A DNA stretch of 5,453 nt from an uncultured Elusimicrobium sp. (GCA_937891135.1 CALAFB010000052.1:1-5453); one strand, 5' to 3'. Positions 1 through 5,453 are shown, counted from the first letter of the stretch. Numbers and translations: made by a program. Notes: generated by a model from the sequence alone, not told the origin.

Positions 1-2
1 TA

Positions 3-62
3 ACTGGCCCGGGTATGATGGCCGTTTTCTACGGTCCTCCTAAACAGATCCATAACGTTTAA
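3..62 (+). CDS. 3' end of an unrecognised upstream gene (partial)
   Basis: Frame 3 is open from the window edge to a TAA at 60-62 and gives about 19 residues ending in YGPPKQIHNV. The tail is too short to assign to a family and I do not recognise it. The reason to call it real is placement: its stop codon forms the first bases of the prepilin's TAAGGAG ribosome binding site, a usual arrangement between co-transcribed genes. Two ATG codons at 15-20 could instead make it a 15-codon leader peptide, and a chance open frame of this length cannot be excluded. Confidence 0.35.
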   Translation, partial: TGPGMMAVFYGPPKQIHNV

Positions 63-66
63 GGAG
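60..66 (+). promoter_or_regulatory. Ribosome binding site of the prepilin gene
   Basis: TAAGGAG, with AAGGAG at 61-66, sits 7 bases before the ATG at 74. This is a near-ideal Shine-Dalgarno match and spacing, and it fixes the prepilin start. It overlaps the stop codon of the preceding frame, which would allow translational coupling. No convincing -35/-10 pair is visible in the 73 bases upstream. Confidence 0.75.
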
Positions 67-73
67 ACAAACC

Positions 74-616
74 ATGAAAACAAATCACACCCGGCGGGGT
101 TTCACGCAAAGAAGTTGTTTGCCCAAAGGTTTTACGTTAATAGAACTTTTGGTAGTTGTGTTAATTATCGGTATCCTGGCGGCCGTGGCATTGCCGCAAT
201 ACCAAAAAGCCGTCTTTAAAAGCCACATGACGGAAGCGATACTTAACTTAAAAGAATTGGCACAAGCCGTCCACGTGTGTGAGTTGGCCCATAACGGGAA
301 AGTAGAGAGAGTCCAGGACAAGAACCCATGTGTATTCACGGAAAATTTGGACATTCAGTTGCCATCAGCCGAAGGTACCACAGGCGACAGTATATTCAAA
401 GGAAAAAATTTTTGGTATATACTTGATCGCGGCGGACTAGACTCCTTAGATACGGTGGCGGTGGCCCAATCTTTCAAATATGATGTATGTTTATGCATGC
501 ATGATGACGGAAGTATGGCAGTTTCTTCGGGTGCTAATTGTAACAACGAAAACACCCCGCCTTTTAACGTTAATGCCGTACTGGGCATAGAAGACGACAG
601 TTGCTGCTGCTGTTAA
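74..616 (+). CDS. Type IV prepilin-like protein with a four-cysteine C-terminus
   Basis: This 180-residue protein is predicted to be cleaved and methylated by a PilD-type prepilin peptidase and assembled into a type IV pilus or type II secretion-like pseudopilus in the inner membrane. The leader is residues 1-19, with a PKG/FTLIE cleavage site between G19 and F20 and the key Glu at mature position 5 (E24). The hydrophobic helix spans about 20-41 and is followed by PQYQKAV, as in many Elusimicrobiota pilin-like proteins. The C-terminal part is not recognised beyond being the variable globular domain. It carries Cys at 69, 86, 139, 141 and 156 and ends in four consecutive cysteines (177-180), giving nine in the mature protein. 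The 19-residue leader is longer than the usual 5-8 of type IVa pilins and contains an earlier RGFTQ motif. No other pilus genes are visible, so whether this is a major pilin, a minor pilin or a pseudopilin cannot be decided. The start is fixed by the AAGGAG at 61-66. Confidence 0.9.
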   Translation: MKTNHTRRGFTQRSCLPKGFTLIELLVVVLIIGILAAVALPQYQKAVFKSHMTEAILNLKELAQAVHVCELAHNGKVERVQDKNPCVFTENLDIQLPSAEGTTGDSIFKGKNFWYILDRGGLDSLDTVAVAQSFKYDVCLCMHDDGSMAVSSGANCNNENTPPFNVNAVLGIEDDSCCCC

Positions 617-1719
617 CCAAAACTTTTACCTACGCGGGCCAGGTAACGGCCCGCGTGGGTTTTGGCTGCTTCTATAGAAGGGGAAAAATCCAATAGTTCC
701 GCTACGCAGACGCGCGAAAGTTGCTGTTTGGAAAGGGCTTTCCAATCCGCGCTGCCGCAAATAAACAAAACAGGTTTTTTGTATTTCCGGGCCAGTTTTA
801 ACACAGCAAGCGGGGCTTTGCCGTAAAAGGTTTGGGCGTCTAGTTTTCCTTCGGACGTGATAATCAAATCGGCCCATTTGACGTGTGTTTCCAAACGGGC
901 TTTTTGCATTAAAAAATCAGCCCCTAACATCAGTTCCCCGCCTAACGCGCCATACAATCCGGCGGCTATCCCGCCCGCCGCCGCCGTGGAAGGCGTATGC
1001 GCCGTTGCCCGCTTGGTAGTTTGTTGGAGTACACGTGCCCAACGGGCCATGGCTTTATCCAAGAGTTTTACTTGCGCGGGCGCGGCCCCCTTTTGCGGGC
1101 CAAAAACTTTGGCCGAACTTTTAGGGCCTAAAAGCGGATTAGTAACATCTGCGGCACCGATGAGTTGCACGCCTTTTAAATTTCGGTTCAATTGCGTAAA
1201 ATCTGCCTTGGCTAAATGCAGTAACGGCTCGGCCCCTAGCGGCAGTTCGTGGCCGTATTTATCCAATAAACGGGCCCCACAGGCAACGGCCATGCCGGCC
1301 CCGCCGTCATTACAGGCTACGCCGCCCAGGCCCACGTAAATCTTCCGCGCGCCGTGTTGAACCGCTTTTAAAATCACTTGCCCCACACCGTAAGAGGACG
1401 CCCCAAGCGGGTCCAATTCACTCGGTTTAGCCGTGCCTAATCCGCAAATACGGGCGGTTTCCAACACGGCGGTTTTACCGTCGGACAATAACAAAAAAGA
1501 AGTAGGTTTTGTTTTCAAAAACGCATTTTTCGCGCGTGTTTTAATCAGGCGGGATTGCGGGTCCAACGCGCGGAAGGTGTCTATAAAACCGTCCCCGCCG
1601 TCTGCCACCGGAAAGCAACGTACCGTATGGCGGGCGCGCAACCCGCGCGCTAAAATCTGCCCGGCTTTTACGGCACTGAGCGTGCCTTTCAATGCACCGG
1701 GCAATAAAAGAATATTCAT
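613..1719 (-). CDS. Glycerate kinase (GarK/GlxK-type family)
   Basis: This 368-residue protein is the usual size for the family that phosphorylates D-glycerate with ATP, giving 2- or 3-phosphoglycerate, in the cytoplasm. Family motifs appear in order: KGTLSA at 11-16, PVADGGDG at 37-44, GLGGVACNDGGAG at 130-142, DVTNPLLGP at 191-199, FGPQKGA at 206-212, the glycine-rich AAAGGIAAGL at 246-255, and ITSEGKLDAQTFYGKAP at 287-303. The first motif is divergent: PGALKG where most members have PDSFKG, though the Lys is kept. The chosen start is the ATG at 1717-1719, whose first base is the last A of the upstream gene's TAA (TAATG), so the two are probably coupled. An in-frame TTG 12 bases earlier is less likely. 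The stop overlaps the prepilin stop in a shared TTAA. No other glycerate-pathway gene is nearby, and the position of phosphorylation (2 or 3) cannot be read from the sequence. Confidence 0.9.
   Translation of the reverse strand: MNILLLPGALKGTLSAVKAGQILARGLRARHTVRCFPVADGGDGFIDTFRALDPQSRLIKTRAKNAFLKTKPTSFLLLSDGKTAVLETARICGLGTAKPSELDPLGASSYGVGQVILKAVQHGARKIYVGLGGVACNDGGAGMAVACGARLLDKYGHELPLGAEPLLHLAKADFTQLNRNLKGVQLIGAADVTNPLLGPKSSAKVFGPQKGAAPAQVKLLDKAMARWARVLQQTTKRATAHTPSTAAAGGIAAGLYGALGGELMLGADFLMQKARLETHVKWADLIITSEGKLDAQTFYGKAPLAVLKLARKYKKPVLFICGSADWKALSKQQLSRVCVAELLDFSPSIEAAKTHAGRYLARVGKSFG
628..663 (+). terminator. Intrinsic terminator of the prepilin gene, inside the kinase coding sequence
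   Basis: ACGCGGGCC (632-640) and GGCCCGCGT (648-656) form a perfect 9-bp stem with a 7-base loop. It extends outward through a T-G wobble and three more pairs (628-630 with 658-660). TTTT follows at 660-663 on the plus strand, 12 bases after the prepilin stop. The T run is short, so efficiency may be moderate. On the minus strand the stem is followed first by AAAAG, so it is a weaker candidate there. The hairpin encodes part of the last 15 residues of the convergent kinase. Confidence 0.65.
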
Positions 1720-3032
1720 TAAAATTTCCAACTAAGTTGGGCTTGAAATAGGGTATTGGCCCCGGCAGAATTTTTGAGGTCCCCGATGCGCTGGGCAAAC
1801 ACTTCGCGCACTTCCACACCTAGCATTAAATCATCTATCCACGTTTCTATGCCCAGGCCTGCCGCCCCGGCAAAGCCGCTGGAAGAAATACGCTCGCTCT
1901 GTTCTTCGCCGCGGTAATTGAGATGCAGCATTTCATAGAGTGCGCTGCCCGTTAAATAAAATGCAAAACGGCTTTTGGGCGTAAGGTAAAAATGAGCCGT
2001 GGCCCCGGCCCGCAAAATTTGGCCGCTGGTTTTGACGGTAGGGTCCGGATATGTTTCCGGGTGGGCCACTACGTCCGGGTCTTTATCCGGAAATGAATGA
2101 TTACCAATACTGCCAATGCCCAGTTCCGGCCCAAGCCAAAAGCGGCTGCCTTTAATGCGCCATAAAAACTTGCCGGATACGGCTACACTTGTACCGCTTA
2201 GGTCGTATTCATCGCCGGCGGCGTAACCCGGGCGGGAAGAATTATCCAACTTTAAATCTAACGGCATCACACCGGCCTGCAAGGAAAAATACTTATGATA
2301 ATCACTTTCGTTGTGCACAGGTTTTGATTTTTTGGCAGGCTGCTTATTTTTTTCTTTTTTGGCAGTCAGTTCTTCTTTAGCAGCAGAGGCATATTCTTGC
2401 TGGGAAACAGCCCCCGTTTTAACCCCTTTTACAAAGGCTTCTTCGTCGCTCATCGGCTGTTGCGGGGCAGCCGCCGTTTGAGCCGCCGCGGAGGCAGACA
2501 CTACTTGTCCGTTTACTACGTGCGCTTTTTGCGTATCAAAAACTTGGTCAATATCGTTATCAAACGTGAGCCCCCCCGCAGCAGCGACCCCGCCCGCCGC
2601 CGTCCCTGCGGCTACGGCAGCGGCCCGTGCTTCTTGGGCGGCTTGTTTTTCTTGCGTTTTTTCTACAAATTCTTTTTGGGCATTTGCGCCGCGGTCGTAA
2701 TCGTACGTTTCCACAGATACAATTTGCGGCATATCAATATTGACGGTGGCACCGTCGTCGGTTTTGAGTTTTAAGTTAAATTCGTCTAAATCTAAAATTT
2801 GACCGACTAATTGGGAGCCGCCCTTTAAAATCACGCGGTGTTTATCAGGTAAAATTTGGTCAATTTCTTTTTGGTTTAACGTAATAGTACCGTAGGAAGT
2901 AGTTAAATTAAGCACATATTCCGTTTGGGAGACAATAGACCCGGTAATTAAATTACCGTCTTTCATTTTAATGGTTTCAGCCGATGCCGGAAGGACCGCT
3001 AAAGCTAGTAATACTGCAATAATCCGTTTCAT
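1719..3032 (-). CDS. Exported protein with two beta-type repeats and a C-terminal outer-membrane barrel
   Basis: This 437-residue protein starts at the ATG at 3030-3032, 3 bases after a GGGGGG run that may act as the ribosome binding site. An upstream in-frame TTG at 3050 would only add MFFGGK. Residues 1-18 are a Sec signal peptide with a PASA/ET cleavage site. Two similar units follow, at about 19-60 (KMKDGNLITG, then a TSYGTITL strand) and about 65-108 (ILKGGSQLVG, then a DDGATVNI strand). Residues about 109-240 are an Ala/Gln-rich linker, with a Lys-rich stretch near 225-237. From about 245 to the end, alternating polar/hydrophobic strands such as FWLGPELGIG and FAFYLTGSALY end in LFQAQLSWKF, with the terminal Phe typical of BAM-assembled barrels. 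I do not recognise a named family. It could be a small porin-like protein or an outer-membrane anchor whose repeats sit in the periplasm. It is coupled by TAATG to the kinase gene, with no visible functional link. Confidence 0.75.
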   Translation of the reverse strand: MKRIIAVLLALAVLPASAETIKMKDGNLITGSIVSQTEYVLNLTTSYGTITLNQKEIDQILPDKHRVILKGGSQLVGQILDLDEFNLKLKTDDGATVNIDMPQIVSVETYDYDRGANAQKEFVEKTQEKQAAQEARAAAVAAGTAAGGVAAAGGLTFDNDIDQVFDTQKAHVVNGQVVSASAAAQTAAAPQQPMSDEEAFVKGVKTGAVSQQEYASAAKEELTAKKEKNKQPAKKSKPVHNESDYHKYFSLQAGVMPLDLKLDNSSRPGYAAGDEYDLSGTSVAVSGKFLWRIKGSRFWLGPELGIGSIGNHSFPDKDPDVVAHPETYPDPTVKTSGQILRAGATAHFYLTPKSRFAFYLTGSALYEMLHLNYRGEEQSERISSSGFAGAAGLGIETWIDDLMLGVEVREVFAQRIGDLKNSAGANTLFQAQLSWKF

Positions 3033-3041
3033 TTTCCCCCC

Positions 3042-3082
3042 AAAAAACAAAGCGGTGCACGTACGCTATGCACGTGCACCGT
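3042..3082 (-). terminator. Strong intrinsic terminator after the small membrane protein gene
   Basis: On the minus strand GGTGCACGT, rc partner 3072-3080, pairs with 3054-3062 through a 9-base loop (3063-3071). One more C-G pair and a G-T wobble extend it outward. The stem is followed by TTTGTTTTTT (down to 3042). It begins 7 bases after the stop of the small membrane protein gene. The T tract ends only 10 bases before the start of the next gene on the same strand, leaving no room for a promoter between them. Confidence 0.85.
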
Positions 3083-3089
3083 GGTAAGA

Positions 3090-3434
3090 TTAGTTGGCTT
3101 TGTCTTCTTTTTTGGCTGCTTTTTTAGCCGGTTTTTCTTCGTGGCAGCAGCACGGAGCAACGGCGTGTTTGATTTTGGACAAGGCTTTGACGATTTTAGA
3201 AATCGTTAACAGCACCAAAGCCGTACCCAAAATTTGGGCTTCCACAATACCTAAGGCCATCCACAAATCACGCCCGGACAACATGGGATAACTTGCCAAT
3301 TGACAAGCCATATAAATGGCAAACGCTAAGGCAATATAAAATAATACTGTAAATACTACATACAGCCCTTTTAAGCACAACCAGTTGTGCGGCAGGAATT
3401 TGCACCAGCACGCACCTTTACAACAGTTAGACAT
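3090..3434 (-). CDS. Small cysteine-rich two-helix membrane protein, unknown function
   Basis: This 114-residue protein is not one I recognise. An N-terminal segment with Cys at 4, 5, 9, 11 and 20 precedes a hydrophobic helix at about 23-46 (with C44), a short loop near 47-59 containing SGRD, and a second helix at about 60-80. A basic stretch (KIVKALSKIKH) follows, then a CCCH cluster (95-98) and a tail of Lys, Ala and Glu. The basic residues at both ends predict that both termini face the cytoplasm, placing the two cysteine clusters on the same side, where they could bind a metal or form a redox or palmitate-like site; this is inference only. The start is supported by AAGGAG 7 bases upstream. 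It lies 72 bases after recN, has a candidate promoter of its own, and is followed by a strong terminator, so it may be a single-gene unit or the end of a recN transcript. Confidence 0.75.
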   Translation of the reverse strand: MSNCCKGACWCKFLPHNWLCLKGLYVVFTVLFYIALAFAIYMACQLASYPMLSGRDLWMALGIVEAQILGTALVLLTISKIVKALSKIKHAVAPCCCHEEKPAKKAAKKEDKAN

Positions 3435-3441
3435 AGTTCCT

Positions 3442-3447
3442 CTCCTT
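3442..3447 (-). promoter_or_regulatory. Ribosome binding site of the small membrane protein gene
   Basis: The minus strand reads AAGGAG at these bases, 7 bases before the ATG at 3434-3432. The strong match and normal spacing fix the start of the 114-residue frame. Confidence 0.75.
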
Positions 3448-3465
3448 ATATGTAAGATACACTTT

Positions 3466-3474
3466 ATTGTAGCA
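3466..3474 (-). promoter_or_regulatory. Candidate extended -10 promoter for the small membrane protein gene
   Basis: The minus strand reads TGCTACAAT, a TG-N extended -10 with TACAAT (5 of 6 matches to TATAAT). A weak -35-like TTGCGC lies 19 bases upstream (3491-3496). Transcription would start about 25-30 bases before the ATG, leaving room for the AAGGAG site. No terminator is visible between the recN stop and this site, so read-through from recN is also possible. Confidence 0.4.
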
Positions 3475-3506
3475 AAATGTAGAGATTTACGCGCAAATTT
3501 TTAGGA

Positions 3507-4937
3507 TTATTTGGTGCGCGCCAATAGTTCTTTGGCGTGTAAATACGCAGCGGATTTTGTATCGCCGCCACCTAACATACGGGCAATTTCCGCCGTTAAT
3601 TCCTTGCCGGACAGGGCCGTTATCCCCACCCGGGTTTTGTTTTTGGCAGCGGTTTTGGCTACAAAAAAGTTTTGATCGGCCTGGGCCGCTACTTGCGCTA
3701 AATGCGTTACGCAGAGCACCTGGCGGCCGTGCGCGCAGGCGTGGAGTTTCTCCCCCACCAGCCACCCGGTTTCCCCACCAATGCCTGCGTCCACTTCGTC
3801 AAATACCATGACCGGAACCGTGGGAGCGAGGACCGTTTTAAGCCCCAACATCACGCGCGAAATTTCCCCACCCGACGCAATATTTTTTAAAGGCCGTAAT
3901 GCCTGGCCCGGATTCGGCGAAAATAAAAATTCTACTTTATCGGCCCCGGTTGCCGTGATGTTGGCTTCGTCCATATCCACCGCTACGCCAAAGCGCACCT
4001 GGTTAAACCCAAGCGGCTTAATTTGCGCGGTAATTTGGGCGGCTAATTTATCAGCGGCTTTAAGGCGTTTATCGTGCAGTTCTTGCGCGGCCGTTACTAA
4101 CACGGCGCGGGATTTTTGAAGTTGGGCTTCTAAATCCTGCTCGTGCTCCTCGGCATGTTGCAAGTTGTCAATTTGAACGCGCAGTTCTTCAGCCGTGCGT
4201 AACACATCCGCCAGTTCCGGGCCGTATTTGAGTTTTAAGCGTTTGATTTTTTCGTGCCGCTCTAATAACTTATCCAACGTATTTTCATCTACATCTAAAC
4301 CGTCTTTATAATCCCCCACGGTGGACGCGGCATCTTCTAAAATAGTCAGCGCATTTTGGACGTTTTCGGCCAGCGGGGCCAAGGTTTCATCTAACTCTGC
4401 CATAGAGGTTAGTGCGCGGGCAGCTTTGCCCGTGCGGGACGAGGCCGACGTATCGGACGCATATAATTCGTCGTATACTTCGCTGGCCAGTTCTAACAAT
4501 TTACTGGCATGTTTTAGTTTGGGAAGTGCTTGGTCCAGTTCGCCGTCTTCGCCGGGTTTAGGAGCCACGCGCTCAATCTCTTGTAACTGGTATTGGCTCA
4601 TATCTAACAGCCGTTCTTTTTCTTGGGCAGACAAGCGGGCTGCGTTTAATTTGGCTTCCAGCGTTTGGACTTCCTGCCATAATTCGCGCACGCGGGAAAC
4701 TAATTTATCATGCTTGGCAAATTGGTCCAACAAGGTTAAATGCACGGACGCGTGGAGTAAACTTTGGTGGTCGTGCTGGCCGTGGAAATCTACGAGTGCC
4801 TGCCCGATTTGCGATAAAGCCGCAACGGTAACCGGGCGGCCTTCTATAAAGGCTTTATTTTTGCCTTTGTTGTCTAATTCCCGGCGCAGGGTAAATTGGT
4901 CTGCTGTTAAACCGTATTGGTTGCGTAACTCTTGCGG
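3507..4937 (-). CDS. recN: RecN, DNA double-strand-break repair ATPase, N-terminus missing at junction
   Basis: RecN is a cytoplasmic SMC-like ATPase that acts early in recombinational repair of double-strand breaks, bridging DNA ends for RecA. About 476 residues are visible, against about 550-560 usual, so roughly 80-90 N-terminal residues are missing, including the Walker A loop. Numbering from the first visible residue: FTLRRELD near 15-22 and AFIEGRPVT at 29-37 match the N-terminal lobe, as does the RecN hallmark DFHGQHDHQSLL at 50-61. A coiled-coil region spans about 85-295. The ABC signature ASGGEISR is at 354-361, Walker B with catalytic Glu in VMVFDEVDAGI at 376-386, the switch His in CVTHLAQVAA at 409-418, and the C-terminal ARMLGGG follows. 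The frame stays open past the GTG at 4745, which is an internal Val, so that is not the start. Homology ends at about 4931-4940, where sequence on the opposite strand becomes recT. The organism's real gene is probably intact. Confidence 0.93.
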   Translation of the reverse strand, partial: PQELRNQYGLTADQFTLRRELDNKGKNKAFIEGRPVTVAALSQIGQALVDFHGQHDHQSLLHASVHLTLLDQFAKHDKLVSRVRELWQEVQTLEAKLNAARLSAQEKERLLDMSQYQLQEIERVAPKPGEDGELDQALPKLKHASKLLELASEVYDELYASDTSASSRTGKAARALTSMAELDETLAPLAENVQNALTILEDAASTVGDYKDGLDVDENTLDKLLERHEKIKRLKLKYGPELADVLRTAEELRVQIDNLQHAEEHEQDLEAQLQKSRAVLVTAAQELHDKRLKAADKLAAQITAQIKPLGFNQVRFGVAVDMDEANITATGADKVEFLFSPNPGQALRPLKNIASGGEISRVMLGLKTVLAPTVPVMVFDEVDAGIGGETGWLVGEKLHACAHGRQVLCVTHLAQVAAQADQNFFVAKTAAKNKTRVGITALSGKELTAEIARMLGGGDTKSAAYLHAKELLARTK

Positions 4938-4943
4938 CCCAGC
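4929..4943. other. Junction between two unrelated sequences (probable assembly chimera)
   Basis: recN coding on the minus strand is credible up to about 4931-4937, and recT coding on the plus strand is credible from 4934. The two reading frames overlap by a few bases around GCGGCCC, so the breakpoint is within this interval. No start codon, target duplication, inverted repeat or attachment-like repeat is visible. Codon use changes sharply here: recN leucines near the junction are mostly TTA, whereas recT has about half CTG and a single TTA among 14. Confidence 0.8.
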
Positions 4944-5453
4944 TGGGCGTAGAGCCCAACACCCCGCTCGGACAGGCCTATTTGATCCCCTACCGGAACA
5001 AGGGTGTTCTTGAGTGCCAATTCCAGCTTGGATATAAGGGCCTCGTAGATCTGGCCTATCGTTCCGGAATGGTGAAGATGATCCAGGCGCATACGGTGTA
5101 TGAGCGGGACGAATTCAGCTATGAGCTGGGCCTGGAGCCGAAATTACATCATGTTCCGGCAAAGGCGGACCGCGGCGCGCCGGTGTACTTCTATGCCGTG
5201 TTCCACACGAAAGACGGCGGCTATGGGTTCGAGGTCATGAGCTATGAGGATGTGGAAGCCCATGCCCGGAAGTACTCCAAAGCCTATAATAACGGTCCCT
5301 GGCAGACGAATTTTGAAGAGATGGCGAAAAAGACCGTTCTCAAACGGGCGCTGAAATACGCGCCGCTGAAAACGGATTTTGTCCGGGCGCTGTCTGCGGA
5401 TGAGACAATCAAGGAGACAATCTCCCCGGACATGTACGCGGAGCCGGAGGTCG
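4934..5453 (+). CDS. recT: RecT-family single-strand annealing recombinase, internal fragment
   Basis: RecT proteins bind single-stranded DNA and anneal complementary strands during phage recombination, usually next to an exonuclease gene such as recE or a YqaJ-type nuclease. The visible 173 residues show the family core: AAQLGVEPNTPLGQAYLIPY at 1-20, then NKGV, CQFQLGYKGLVDLAYRSG at 28-45, QAHTVYERDEF at 51-61, FYAVFHTKDGGYGFEVMS at 86-103, WQTNFEEMAKKT at 113-124, KYAPLKTDF at 131-139 and SADETIKETI at 144-153. About 75-85 N-terminal residues are absent at the junction and the C-terminus runs off the window. The sequence resembles Firmicutes phage and prophage RecT more than E. coli Rac RecT. 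Its codon use (GC-rich third positions, CTG leucine) differs from everything to the left, so it probably comes from another genome. There is no start codon or ribosome binding site at its left end. Confidence 0.92.

Noticed and set aside
20..36. Small hairpin GGCCGT / ACGGTC before the prepilin
   Set aside because: Only 6 bp with one wobble, no T run, and it lies within the apparent coding end of the upstream gene, so neither a terminator nor a riboswitch is supported.
857..1339. 160-codon plus-strand open frame opposite the kinase
   Set aside because: It is antisense to the conserved kinase motifs, has no ribosome binding site or domain pattern, and is explained by GC-rich codons of the opposite gene.
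2942..2958. Perfect 7-bp inverted repeat CGGTAAT / ATTACCG with a 3-base loop
   Set aside because: It lies inside the coding sequence of the barrel protein, is AT-rich with no T run, and is within what chance produces in a window of this size.
4743..4745. GTG as the start of a shorter recN
   Set aside because: The frame continues upstream with clear RecN homology, including the FHGQHDHQSLL hallmark, so this codon is an internal valine.
4321..5013. 230-codon open frame on the plus strand over recN and across the junction
   Set aside because: It is antisense to strongly conserved recN sequence, is rich in Ser/Ala/Trp with no recognisable motif, and crosses the junction in a frame different from recT.
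4907..5092. 61-codon minus-strand open frame over the recT fragment
   Set aside because: It lies opposite conserved RecT core residues and spans the junction, so it cannot be a real gene.
4920..5453. Prophage or mobile element inserted into recN
   Set aside because: RecT starts mid-protein without a start codon, and there is no integrase, attachment repeat or terminal inverted repeat; an assembly misjoin explains all of this more simply.
1..5453. CRISPR array, tRNA, rRNA or insertion sequence
   Set aside because: No regularly spaced direct repeats, cloverleaf-like segments, conserved rRNA stretches or transposase frames were found on either strand.

Overview
The window has two unrelated parts that meet near position 4930-4940. 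Positions 1 to about 4935 look like a chromosomal segment of an Elusimicrobiota-type Gram-negative bacterium. The evidence is a prepilin with the FTLIELLVVVLIIGILAAVA-type N-terminus and following PQYQKAV seen repeatedly in that phylum, an exported protein ending in a predicted outer-membrane beta-barrel, and genes rich in TTA leucine codons. This is inference from protein style; no marker gene fixes the taxon. The last ~520 bases are an internal fragment of a RecT-family phage recombinase with CTG-rich, higher-GC codon use, typical of Firmicutes phages or prophages.

Layout of the first part. The 3' end of an unrecognised plus-strand gene (stop at 60-62) is followed by a type IV prepilin (74-616, +) whose ribosome binding site overlaps that stop. 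The prepilin converges on a glycerate kinase (613-1719, -). Their stop codons share one TTAA, and a plus-strand terminator hairpin lies inside the kinase coding sequence. Upstream of the kinase on the minus strand, joined by a TAATG overlap, is an exported protein with two short beta-type repeats, an Ala/Gln/Lys-rich linker and a C-terminal barrel (1719-3032). Before it are a strong minus-strand intrinsic terminator (3042-3082), a small cysteine-rich two-helix membrane protein (3090-3434), and recN (3507 to ~4937, -), which encodes the double-strand-break repair ATPase.

Function. RecN, the membrane protein, the barrel protein and the kinase all read leftward, but they share no obvious pathway. 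The terminator after the membrane protein probably separates recN plus the membrane gene from barrel plus kinase, unless there is read-through. A candidate extended -10 promoter lies between recN and the membrane gene.

The most important observation is the junction. recN (-) and recT (+) face away from each other and each starts abruptly inside its own N-terminal region, with no start codon, attachment site or insertion-sequence end visible. This pattern fits a metagenome assembly chimera better than a real insertion, so the RecT fragment should not be taken as a neighbour of recN without read support. I found no convincing new multi-gene system. The most unusual proteins are the Cys-tailed pilin and the small Cys-rich membrane protein.
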